Positions 46,481-58,300 of a stretch of DNA of 64,000 bases are shown here, piece after piece. The stretch spans positions 1 through 64,000 of the forward strand of contig NZ_BMMQ01000004.1 in NCBI RefSeq assembly GCF_014646015.1, written 5' to 3'. Numbering within the stretch: the stretch's first letter is position 1; each line of letters starts with the position of its first letter. Below the pieces are notes generated by a model that saw only the letters and a program-made list of their open reading frames with translations, ran no database searches and was not told the DNA's origin. A program made the translations under genes and the position numbers. The stretch is from Microbacterium nanhaiense. GTDB taxonomy: Bacteria; Actinomycetota; Actinomycetes; Actinomycetales; Microbacteriaceae.

Positions 46481-46496
46481 ATAACGTGCCTGTTAT
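46481..46496. promoter_or_regulatory. inverted repeat upstream of surface protein 1
   Basis: ATAAC-GTGCCT-GTTAT at 46481-46496 lies 36 nt before the ATG in an AT-richer stretch of the 239-bp spacer; candidate LuxR site, unproven. The spacer contains no other gene. Confidence 0.35.
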
Positions 46497-46531
46497 CGAA
46501 ATCTCCACAGATTTTCAGAGGGGGCACCACC

Positions 46532-49500
46532 ATGTCGCGTACACGCTCGCGCCTCGGCGCATTTTTGGGAGCGGCGGCGCTGATCACCGCGAGCCTCGTG
46601 GCTGCTCCACCCGCGGCGGCGGCCGTGCTTCCGGGAGGCCTGGCGACGAGTTTCGAGATCGACGGTGATTCGGGCGGTGCCGTCGACTGGAACACCGGTG
46701 CCTTCTCGCCCTACACGACGAGCTCGGGCAACCTGAGCACCGGTGTCCTCGCGAAGCAGATCGGATCGGACGCCTGCGGCGCGCCGGATCCGACGACCTT
46801 CACCAACGGATCCAAGATCGACGGCACCTGGCCGCCGAACGCGACCCCGACGAGCGTGCAGACGAAGGCCGACCTCTGTAGCGCCGGCTCGGCGTACGAG
46901 ATCGTCGACGTCGGCGGCACGAACCACGTCATCCTCTACCTCAACTGGACGCGCGTCACGGGCGGCACCGGCGACCTGACGGTGTACCAGCACCTCCAGG
47001 GCGCCGGCGCGGGCCGCACGGGAGACCTCCTCATCGAGTTCAACTACGACCCGTCGTCGGGCACCTCCGTCGATGCGCTGCGATGGAACGGCTCAGCATG
47101 GGCATCGAGCCCCGCGACAGAGACCTGTCAGGCGGTCGTCGCCCCCAGCCAGACCTTCGGCGAGATGGCCATCGACCTGACGGCGAGCGGGCTCATCCCC
47201 ACCGACAGGTGCAGCGATTTCACGACCGGCCAGGTGCTCTCGCGCACCGGAAACAGCCAGAACGCCAACATCGAAGACTTCCTCAACCCGCCGTCGCTCA
47301 CGATCAACACCTGCGCCTCGCTGCAGGTCGAGAAGGTCGTGGAGGGCGCGGTGCCGGAGGGGCTCGGCTTCCCCTACCAGGTCTCTCAGAAGGACGGTGC
47401 CGACCTCGGCACCCCCGCCGGCGCAACGGACTCCGACGGATCCGAGGCCACGATCACCTCGACGATCCAGGGCGGCCAGACCCACACCTGGATGGGCCTC
47501 GTCACCAGCCCCGATTACATGGTGCAGGAGCTTACGGGCGAGCTGCCCGCGGGCGTCACCCTCAAGAGCGTCGTGTGTTCGGCGACGAACTTCTTCGCCC
47601 CCGGCGCCCCCCGCACCGACGTGGTCCTCTACGAGAACGGATCCGCGACGGGCAACGTCTTCCCCGTCTTCCCCGACGCCCTCGGCGGCGCCCCGCGCAC
47701 TGCACCATCACGAACGAGACCACGACACTGACGCTCAACAAGATCGTCGCCGACGACTACAGCGGCGGCGCGACGGTCGCCGACTTCACCCTGAGCGCCG
47801 AGCGCGACGGCACCAAGGTCATCGACACCGCCGACCCGGACGCGGATCCCGCGATCGGCGTGACCTCGCTCGTAAACGCCGGCGACTACCTGCTCGCCGA
47901 AACGAGCCGCAGCGGCTACACCGCGGGCGACTGGGTCTGCACCGACGGCACCCTGAACGGCGCGACGGTCACGGTCCTTCCGGGCACGAACGTGGAGTGC
48001 CACATCACGAACACGGCGGTGCCCGCCGGGCTCACCCTGACGAAAATCGTCGAGCTGCAGCACGGCGGTGACGCGACCGCCGACGACTTCACACTGACGG
48101 CGGCGAGCGAGGGATACACCGTCACCGGCCAAGGCACCGTCACCGACGACGCCGTTCACGCCGGAACCTACACGCTGAGCGAGGACGGCCCCTCGGGCTA
48201 CGTCTCCGATGGCGGCTGGGTCTGCGCCGACGACGGCACCGACGAGGGCATCGAGATCTCCGCCGAAAACCAGATCACACTCGCGCTCGGCCAGCACGTC
48301 AGCTGCGAGATCGTCAACCGCGATGTCGCTCCGACGCTGACGCTCGTGAAGAAGGTCAACAACGCCCACGGCGGCACCCTCAGCCCCGAAGACGTCCTGC
48401 TCACCGCCACGGGCCCGGGCGACAATATCGTCGAGGGCTACACGACGGACGAGGGCGGAGTGACCGCAACGGTGGACGCCGGCGACTACACGCTCTCGGA
48501 GGAGAGCGTGCCGGGCTACGACGCGTCGGACTGGGTGTGCGAGGGCAACGCGACGGCGCTCGAGGGCGACGTGCTCTCGCTCGGCGTCGGCGAGAACGTC
48601 ACATGCACGATCACGAACAGCGACCAGGCCGCCCACCTCACCCTCGTGAAGAACGTCGTCAATGACGACGGCGGCACGGCGACGGTCGCCGACTTCCCGC
48701 TCTCCGCAGACGGCCCGGTGCCGTTCACGGGCATCAGCGGCACCGACGAGGTGACCTCGGTCGCCGTCGCTGCCGGCAGCTATGAGCTCACCGAGGAGGC
48801 CCTCGTCGGCGGCTACGCCGCGGGCGAATGGGTCTGCACGGGCGACGGCGAGCAGAACGGATCCTCGATCGCGCTCGCGCTCGGCGAGAACGCGACGTGC
48901 ACCATCATCAACGACGACATCGCGCCGACGCTCACGCTCAACAAGGTCGTCCGCAACGAGCACGGCGGCACGCTCGACATCGGCGACGTCACGCTGACGG
49001 CCGCCCTGACCGAGAGGGACACCGATGCCGTGCAGCTGAACGGGACGGACCCGAGCGTCTCGGAGGAGATCGGCCTGTCGGGCACGGTGCCCGCCGGATC
49101 CTACGTCCTGACGGAGTCGGAGCACGCCGGCTACGCGGCGAGCGCCTGGGTGTGCTCGAACGGATCCGACGAGTTCGAGCTCGAGGGCGGGCTCCTGGAG
49201 CTTGGGCTCGACGAGGACATCGTCTGCACCATCACGAACAGCGACCAGGCCCCGACCCTGACGCTCAACAAGGTCATCGTGAACGATGACGGCGGAACGC
49301 TCACCCTCGACCAGGTCGAGCTGACGGCGACGGACGGCGAGAACACGCTCACCGGCAACGACCCGAGCGCCGAGGGCGAGGGCCTCACGGGCGAACTCCC
49401 CGCGGGCACCTACACGCTCAGCAAGTCGCCCACCCCGGGTTACGCGGCCAGCGACTGGACGTGCACGGGCAACGCGGCACCCCTCGACGGCGACGAGCTC

Positions 49501-52044
49501 ACGCTCGCGCTCGGCGAGGACGTCATGTGCACCATCACGAACGACGACATCGCCCCGGAGCTGACGCTCAACAAGCTCGTCATCAACGACGACGGCGGAT
49601 CGCTCGCGATCGACGACGTCACGCTGACGGCGGCCGACGCGAACGGCACGCAGCTCGAGGGAACCGACACGGACGAGTCGCTGATCGCCGGCGTCACCGG
49701 CGCGGTCCCCGCCGGCTCGTACACGCTGACGGAGTCCGAGCACGACGGCTACGCCGCCAGCGACTGGGTCTGCACCGGCCGCGATCTCGAGTTCACGCTC
49801 GACGATGGCGCGCTCGAGCTCGGCCTCGGCGAGACCACCACCTGCACCATCACGAACGACGACATCGCCCCCGAGCTGACGCTGGTCAAGCACGTCACGA
49901 ACGACAACGGCGGCACCGCGACGACCGACGACTTCCCGCTCCGCGCCGTCGGCGCGGGCACGTCGATCGGCGGTCTCAGCGGATCCGAGGACGTCACGAG
50001 CGTCCCCGTGAAGGTGGGATCCTACGAACTGTTCGAGCGCGAGCTCTCCACCTACGCCCCGTCCGCGTGGAGTTGCACGACGGACGCGTTCGACGGATCC
50101 GTCGTCACCCTGGCCGCCGGTGACCGGGTCACCTGCGAGATCACGAACGACGACATCGCGCCGACGCTGACGCTCGTGAAGGAGGTGCTCAACGATCACG
50201 GCGGCGGCGCGAGCGAGACCGACTTCACGCTGACGGCCGACGGCCCCACTCCCCTCTCGGGTGTGACCGGCAGCGACGAGGTCACGGGACGCACCGTCAC
50301 GGCCGGCGTGTACAAGCTGAGCGAGTCCGGACCCGCCGAGTACACCGGCGAGGGCTGGACGTGCACAGCCGGCGAGCTCGAGGGGTCGACGCTGACGCTC
50401 GGCCTCGGCGAGAACGCGAGCTGCACGATCCTGAACGACGACAACCCGGCGCTCATCACGCTCGTGAAGGAGGTCATCAACGACGACGGCGGAAACGCCG
50501 GCCCGGCCGACTTCACGCTCTCGGGAACGGGTGTCGTGACGATCGAAGGCAAGACCCGCACGGCGGCGGTCACCGACGTCGAGCTGCCGCAGGGAAGCTA
50601 CGCCCTCGCCGAGACCTCGGTGCCGGGATACGTGCTCGACTCGCTCGCCTGCTGGACGAGCGACGACCGCGAGACGCCCCTCGAGCTGACGGACGGATCC
50701 GTGACCCTCGCCAATGGCGACACGGCCTACTGCGTGTTCGTGAACAACGATCTGCCGTTCGACCTGACGCTCGAGAAGACCTCCTCGGTCGACCGGGTGC
50801 CGGCCGAGACCACGTTCGACTTCACGCTCACCGTCACGAACGTCGGCGAACGCGATGCCGACCCGGGCGAGCCCGTCACCGTCACCGACGAACTGCCCGC
50901 GGGCCTCGAGGTGCTGGCCGCCCCCGAGGGCTGCACGGTCGACGGATCCGTCGTCACCTGCGACGTGGATCCGACGCTGCTCACCGTCGACGCGCACGTG
51001 GACATCGTGTTCTCGGTGCAGTTCTCCGCGGACGCGGTGGCTGGGCCGGTGACGAACGTCGCCGTCGTCGACACCCCCGACGACCCGAAGCCCGAGGATC
51101 CGACATGCGAGGACGACAACGTCGGCTGCGACGAGGTTGAGCTCGTCGACGGCACGATCGACGCCTCCAAGGCGGTGTTCGAGAGCGAGGGCGACGAGTG
51201 GGTCGCCTCGGACGGCCACGTCGATTTCGGCGACACGGTGCGCTACCGCGTCACCGTCGAGGCCTCGGGCGATGCGCCCAGCCGCGACATCGTCATCACC
51301 GACCAGCTGCAGGACGGCCTCGTGGCCACCGGCGACTGGGGCTGCGACGTCGAGTGCGGCGTCACCTACGACGAGGCGACGAGCACCTTCACGGTGACGA
51401 TCGACGAACTCGCGCCGGGCGAGAGCGCGGTCTTCGGTTTCTCGGCTCGGATCCCCGACGCCCCCGCCCTCGAACCGGGCGAGAGCGTGACGGAGACCTT
51501 CGAGAACGTCGCGACCGTTGCCGCGTACCGCTCACCCGAGAAGCCGACGAACCCCGTCGAGGTCGACGCCGAGGATGAGGAGCCTCCGGCCCCGACGCCT
51601 ACGCCTACGCCGGAGCCGACTCCTGAGCCGACGCCGACTCCTACGCCTGAGCCCACGCCCACGCCGGAGCCGACACCTACTCCTACGCCGACACCGGAAC
51701 CGACGCCGGAACCGACGCCCGAGCCCACGCCCACGCCGACGTCAACCCCGGAGCCGACGCCGAAGCCGACCGCCGAGCCGAGCCCGACTCCGGAGCCGAC
51801 GCCTGAGCCGAGCCCCGAGCCCACGCCCAGCCCGACGCCCGAGCCCAGCCCGGAACCGACCCCCGTCCCGCATGTGACTCCGTCGCCGGCGCCGAGCCCC
51901 GCGCCGAAGCCGGCCCCGTCCCCGGCGCCCACGCCGCTCTCCCCCACCGGAGGCGACATGCCGTGGACCGTGGCCTGGGCGGGCGGCGGGATGATCGCAG
52001 CCGCACTGTGGATCGCGATCCGGCGCCGTCGCTCGGAGCGCTGA
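46532..52044 (+). pseudogene. giant wall-anchored surface protein 1 (prealbumin-like repeats), frameshifted
   Basis: The ATG at 46532 follows GAGGGGG. Frame one encodes a signal peptide (FLGAAALITASLVAAPPAAA) and a head domain, and stops at 47731. Frame two resumes at [20 protein letters not shown] and runs to 52044. One C added to the CCCC run at 47691-47694 restores 1,837 residues. Ten repeats of about 100 residues follow, each starting LTL(N/V)K-V-NDxGGT and ending [10 protein letters not shown], a prealbumin-like fold in which the Lys and Asn probably form an isopeptide bond. Then come two DUF11-like domains, a (P-T-P-E)n stalk from about 51590, the sorting signal LSPTGGD, a membrane helix and RRRRSER. 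Confidence 0.85.
51590..51950 (+). repeat. Pro-Thr-Glu stalk repeat
   Basis: Irregular repeats of PTPEPTPTP and PSPEPTP codons encode the wall-spanning stalk of surface protein 1 just before the LSPTGG signal. Confidence 0.85.
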
Positions 52045-52047
52045 GCC

Positions 52048-52100
52048 CGGCGGTGAGCGGCGGGGTCTCTCCCCCTCACAGCCCCGCCGTCTCACCGCCG
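52048..52100. terminator. terminator after surface protein 1
   Basis: CGGCGGTGAGCGGCGGGG (52048-52065) pairs with CCCCGCCGtCTCACCGCCG (52082-52100) with one bulged T; starts 4 nt after the stop. Confidence 0.8.
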
Positions 52101-52130
52101 CACAACTGAACAGAACCGTTCAACAGACCC

Positions 52131-52174
52131 GTCGAGGCGGGTGGTCCGGATGGCCCCGGATCACCCGCCTCGAC
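52131..52174. terminator. second hairpin between the two surface proteins
   Basis: GTCGAGGCGGGTG (52131-52143) and its complement (52162-52174), in the 275-bp gap between convergent giant genes, which has no ORF of its own. Confidence 0.7.
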
Positions 52175-52228
52175 GTTGTCATCCTCGGCGACGCGGGCCG
52201 TCCGGCGCCTAACGTCGAGCCGCGAAAC

Positions 52229-52274
52229 GACGGATCCCCTCGCGCCGTTCGAGAACGACGCGGGGGGATCCGTC
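52229..52274 (-). terminator. hairpin after surface protein 2
   Basis: GACGGATCCCCTCGCG (52229-52244) pairs with CGCGGGGGGATCCGTC (52259-52274, one G-T pair), 45 nt downstream of the surface protein 2 stop on the minus strand. Confidence 0.7.
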
Positions 52275-52319
52275 TGCGTAGGTAACGCGAGGGGAGACGC
52301 TACCTCAGCGGGGCTCGCT

Positions 52320-55300
52320 TCAGATCCGTTCCTCCCCGCGTCCGGCGGGCGTGCGGCGTCGGGTGATGAGGATTGCGCCACCCCCGAGGATGAGCAGGCC
52401 GAGCGCGCCGAGCGCCACGACCGACCCGATGTCGCCACCGGTCGGGTTCAGCGGCGGGTCCGCCGGCGCGGGCGGGCTCGCAGGAGCCGACGGCTCGGCC
52501 GGGGTCGACGGTTCCGCCGGAGTCGACGGCTCCGCCGGAGTCGACGGCTCCGCGGGGGTCGACGGCTCCGCTGGGGTCGACGGCTCCGCTGGGGTCGACG
52601 GCTCAGCGGGAGTCGACGGCTCAGCGGGAGTCGAGGGCTCGGCTGGGGTCGAGGGCTCGGCAGGAGTCGACGGCTCTGCAGGAGTCGCGGGCTCCTCGGC
52701 CGGGTGCTCCGTGCACAGGGCGCTGTCGTCCTGGCACACTGCCGGCGGCTCCTGACCGGACACGGTCACGAAGTTGCCGAGGGCGCGGTCGCCCTGCTCG
52801 GCCCACTCGCGCACCTTCACCGTGTAGGTGACGGTGACCGTCTGGCCCGTGGCGAGTTCGCCGCTGACGGAGAACGCGCCGTCGACCACATCCGAAACCG
52901 CGAGCGCGTCGTCCGACGCGATCGGCGCCTCGATGAGCTCCGCGTCGTCGAGCACGCCGGCCATGTGGTCGGTGTAGTCGATCGACTCGGCACCCTCACC
53001 GCTGTTCGCGAATGTGAGCTTGTACGTCAGCTCTTGGCCTTCCTTCACGGCCTCGCCGCTCTCGGGGTCTGCGGTCTTGACGACTGTGACATCCGAGACG
53101 GGGTTGAAGGTGCAGTCCTCGCCGTCCGTGCACACCGGCTCGGCCGGAGGCTGCTCCGACGGGTCGAGCAGGAAGTTCGCCAGCATAGTGTCGCCGAGCT
53201 GCTCGGCAGCCTTCACCGTCACCGTGTACGAGACCGTCACCGTCTGACCGGGCTCGAGCGTTCCGGTGATCGCGAACCTGTTGTTCTCGATCTCCGAGAC
53301 CGTCAGCGCGTCATCGGATGCCGACGGTGCCAGTGTGACGTCGGCGTCGTCGAGCACGTGAGTCAGGTCATCGACCCGGTTCACGGCGCCCGGGGCGGTG
53401 CCGTCGTTCGTGAAGGTGAGCGTGTAGCGCAGCTCCTGGCCCGCACGAACCGACGTGTTCGACGACGGGTCGACCGTCTTCGAATCGTGGATCCTTGGCA
53501 CCGGGTTGTAGGTGCAGTCCTCGCTGCCCTCGACGCACTCGCTCGGGTCGGTCGGCGGCTCCTCGCCCGAGTCGAGGAGGAAGTTCGCCAGCTGCGCGTC
53601 ACCGAGTTCGTCCGCAGCCTTCACCGTCACCGTGTAGGTGACCGTGACGACCTGCCCGGGCTCGAGCTCACCCGTGATGGAGAAGCGACCATCCGCGATC
53701 TCCGAGACCGCAAGGGCCTCATCAGACGCGGCCGGCGCAACCGTCACGTCAGCATCGTCAAGCACGTGAGTCAGGTCATCGACGCGATCCACAGCCACCA
53801 GCGCACTGCCGGTGTTCTCGAACGACAGCGTGTAGGTCAGCTCCTGCCCCGGCTCCACCTCAGTGCCCGTCTCGGGGTCAACCGATTTGGAGTCGATAAG
53901 GCGCGGCACCGTGTTGATGGTGCAGTCCTCATCGCCCGGCTCACACACCGTCGGGTCCTCCGGGGTGTCCTCATCAGGGTCAAGGAGGAAGTTACCCAGG
54001 ATCGTGTCGCCCATGTCGGTAGCGGCCTTGACCGTCACCGTGTACGTCACCATCGCCGACTCACCTGGAGCGAGCTCACCGGTGATCGAGAAACGTCCGT
54101 CCTCGATCTCCGACACCGTCAGCGCGTCATCCGACGCGGTCGGCTGCACCGTTACGTCGGCGTCATCGAGCACGTGGGTCAGGTCATCGACCCGGTCCAC
54201 GTCACCCGAACCGGTGCCCGTGTTCTCGAACGACAGCGTATAGGTCAGCGCCTGACCCGGCTCCACGACCGAACCCGACTCCGGGTTCACCGACTTCGAG
54301 TCGATGATCCGCGAGATCGAGTTGCACGTGGCGTCCTCGATCTCGCCCGGCACGCACTCCTCGAGCTCGGCCGGCGGAACCTCATCCGGGTTCAGCAGGA
54401 AGTTACCCAAACGGGTGTCGCCGAGGTCGTCGACCGACTTCACCGTCACCGTGTAGGTCACAGTGACCGTCTGACCCGCCTCGAGGTCACCGGTGATCGA
54501 GAAGCGGTTGTCCTCGATCTCCGACACCGCCAGCGCCTCATTCGACGCCACCGGAGCAACCGTCACATCAGCATCGTCGAGCACATGGGTCAGGTCATCG
54601 ACCCGGTCCACCGAGCCGACACCGGTCCCGATGTTCTCGAACTCCAGCGTGTACGTCAGCTCAGCACCCGGCTGCACCGCCGACCCATCCTCCGGGTTCA
54701 CCGACTTGGAGTCGATGATCTCGGGAACGTAGTTCACGGTGCACAGCGGGTCGTCGTCTTCGCAAACGTCGTCCTCACCAGGAGGCGTGTTCTCGGGGAA
54801 GACCACGTTGCCGAGCGTGTTGTCGCCACGCTCACCGTCAGGCAGGACGCGCACGGTGTAGGTCACCGTGAACGACTCACCCTGCGGAACGCTCTTACCG
54901 CTGACCGAGAACTGTCCGTCCTCGATCTCCGACACCGTCAGCACGTCGGGGTTCGACGAGGTCGGGGCCGTGACGATCTCCGCGTCATCCAAAACGCTCG
55001 AGAGGTCATCCGTCCACGACTCGATGTCGGCCGGAGCGGTACCCGTGCTGTTGAACGTAATCGTGTACGTCAGCTCCTGACCGGCGACAACCGTGCTTCC
55101 GTCCTCAGGGTTGACGTCCTTGGTCACGTTGTACTGACCACCGGGGATCTGGATGAAGCCGCAGGGCTCGCCCGTGACCGGATCGCGGCCGTCGGCGTCA
55201 CGCGGGTCACAGACCGGTGCGTCACCCGGGTTCTCCGGGTCGGACGGCTGCCATGCCACGTTGGACAGGAAAGCGTCTCCGGCCGCGGTGTAGGTCACCT

Positions 55301-58300
55301 GGTAGGTGATCGTCACCGTTTCATCGACGCCCAGGGCACCGGACCAGCTCAGACGTCCGTCCTCGAGCGTCGCGCCCTCACCGAGCGAGGTCGTGATCGA
55401 ACCGTCCACGAACTCGCCGTCATCGAGCACATCGCTCATGTCGTCGAGAACGACAGCCGGAGCCTCATCCGTGTAGATGCCGGGGCCGATGTTCGTCGCC
55501 GTGACCGTGTACGTCACCGTGTCGCCCACGCGGGGCAGCTCCGTGAAGTCGGCCGATTTCTCGACAGCCAGCTCCGGCAGGAGGTCGGTGACCGTGATGC
55601 AGTCCTCGTCACCGGGCTCGCACTCCGGCGTCGTCGGCGGTTCCTCCCCAGGAGGCTCCTCCGAGTGCCACGCGACGTTGCGCACGGTGTGGTCTCCGTC
55701 GTTGCCCAGCGTGACGGTGTAGGTGATCGTCACCGACTCGCCTCCGGCAAGGGCCCCAGCCCACGACAGGTGCGAGGGCTCGAGGAAGGCCGGTGCCGGC
55801 ACCTCCGACTCGTCCGAGGCGACAGCCTCGGCATCGTCGTTGTAGACCGCGTCGTCCAACACACCCGACAGGTCATCGAACACGACCGCCGGCTCGTCTT
55901 CCGTGTAGGCGTCCGTGCCCGTGTTCGTCGCCGTCACCGTGTAAGTGATGGTGTCGCCCGGGCGCGAATCCTCCGTGAAGTCCGACTCCTTGTCGATCGC
56001 GATGTCGCGGTCCAGGACCGAAACGGTGTAGTCCTCGACCTCGCCGCCGGACGCTTCGCCCGTCGGCGCGAACGTTGTCACGTCGCCGGCGAAGAGACGG
56101 AAGCGCGCGAACGTGTCGTCCGCCGTCGTCGCCGCGGGGAACGTCAGCTCGTAGGACGCCGTGCCGCTGTTCGCAGGCACCTCCACGGTCACCAGCTCGC
56201 CCTCGTCGAACGTGCCGTTGCCATCGAGGTCGACCCAGCCCGCCAGCGTCGCCGCCGCACCTGTGGCGTTGGTAGCAGAGACGGTCACGACCGACTGACC
56301 GCCGGTCGTGACGACGATCTCGTCCGCCACGCCGTCCTCGTCCGCCGCACGGTTCTCGTCGTCGCCGAGTGCGTCGTCCGACGGCTGCCCGTCCGGGTCG
56401 AAGTCGATGCGCTCACCGAGCGTCAGCCCCGGCGTGAGGAGGTGACGGGCGCCATCGTTCTCCAGCGTCGTCCCGTAGCTCTCCGGTGCATCACCGAAGT
56501 CGAAGCATGAGGGCTGGATGGCGAAGTCACCGTCGCCGTCGAAGCCGAAGCCCGAGTTGCTACCGCCCTGCCAGCGCGATTCGAAGGTGTTGATGCCCTC
56601 GAGCACGAACTGGAAGCGGCTCTCCGGGTCGCCGTTCCAGTTGCCGTTGCCCTCGAACTGCACCTCGCCCGCAGACGTCTCCGAAATCCGCACGGCACTG
56701 CCGGCAGTGACCGCGTAGCTCGCGAGGTCGGCGGATGCGAAAGTCGCGATCTCGCCTGTGTCCATATCGCTGACGACGAACGCCGCGTTCACGTCGATAG
56801 GTTCATCGGTGCCGGCTGCGAAGAAGCTGTAGCGCAGCGTAGCGTCCCGACTGATCTGCCAATTCGCATCGTCCGTACCGAAGATACCGCCCTGCCCGCG
56901 ACGGATCGAGTGCGTGTCACCATCGAGAACCTCGACGAGCATATCCACCGGCTGACCGCCGATCACGCTGACGTCACTGAAGAGCGCCGTCGTTCCCTGT
57001 CCGCCATCGCCCGTTCGCTCTGTGGGGTCGTCGAAGGTAAAAGCATAGTACTCGGCGTCGCTGACGACGCAGCTGGTCGGTGCGAGGATGCGTTCGAACA
57101 GCACGGAGTAGTCCTCAACCTCACCATCGGGAGCTGGCCCGGTCGGCGTCGCGATCGCTGCCGCGTCGGTGCTGTAACGGACTCGCACGTAGGACTCGAG
57201 ACCAGCGGGGTTCTCCATCTGTGCGAAAGTCACAGCGTTGGTACCCGCCGTAACAGCCTGCGCAGATACCACACGCTCGCCTTCGTCTCCGAAGTCGTCG
57301 TCCTGGTTCCAATCGACCCACACCGAAACGAAACCGTCCGCGGAGGCCGTGACCTCGAGCGCGTTCTCGATGCCGGAAAGGGAGTTCGGGTCGACGCCCG
57401 TGCGAATGACGTTGCTCTGGTATCCGAGCGCAGGGTTGAATACGACCCCGTCCTCGTCGACGCCATCGCCATCAGCCGCTACCGATGGCTGCCCGTCGTC
57501 CTCGGCATCGATCGATTCACCGAGCATGACCGGCGCGGTCAGCGTTGCCGCGTCGTAATCCGGGACGATATGGCGTGCGCCGTCATCCGTCGCGAGCGTG
57601 CCGTACGATTCGGGAGCATCGCCGAAGTCCATCGGCGGAATCACCGCACACGTCTCCGCTTCGGAGGTGTCATTCGCTTCGTTGTCGTCGCGTTCGTTGC
57701 CGATGACCGTGGCGGTGTTCACCACGCATGTTTCGTCAGCCAGCTCGGAGAGTGCGACCACCGTGAAGGTGACGGACGCACCGGCCTCGAGACGCCCGCC
57801 GGTGACTGTGAGCGTACGCGTCGCTGAGTCGTACGAGTTCGTGAGCTCCTCGATGACCGCCGGGTCAACAAGCCCCTCAGGCAGCGTGTCGGCAACCGAC
57901 CAACCGCTCGAGGCTGTATCGCTGAGATTGCGAACGCTGATCGAGTACTCGACGCGGCCGTCCAGCAGGTGCGTGGCGGCGGTCGTCTTCTCGACGGCGA
58001 GGTCGACAGGCAGACCAGGAACGGCCGTACCATCGTTCGTCGTAGAAGCGGGGCCGCTCGAAACCGAGACAAGTGCGACCGTCGGCTGCGCGCTTCCCCC
58101 ATCGGTGACGGAGAGCTGATAAACCGCGCCCGTCGCATTGTCAGAGAAGCCGAGGTTGCCGTTTCCGAACGTCCATGCGGCGCCGAAGCCGGCACCTGAT
58201 GCGTCTATCACGACCTGGTCCAACGTCGTGAGCTCTCCCGTTGACATATCGAGACGCATGAGCGCGCCATCGGCCGTCAACGACCAGGCAAAACCATCCG

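Noticed and set aside
45362..46531. Upstream in-frame extension of surface protein 1 through the LuxR gene
   Set aside because: It is another frame of the regulator; the ATG at 46532 with ribosome site and signal peptide is the real start.
47629..51219. 1,196-codon open frame on the minus strand across surface protein 1
   Set aside because: Antisense shadow of the repeat region; product lacks domains, and repeats make sense only in the plus frame.
52176..56510. 1,444-codon open frame on the plus strand across surface protein 2
   Set aside because: Antisense shadow of a repetitive high-GC gene; Arg/Val/Asp-rich low-complexity product with no domain, no ribosome site, and the minus frame has signal peptide, domains and sorting motif.
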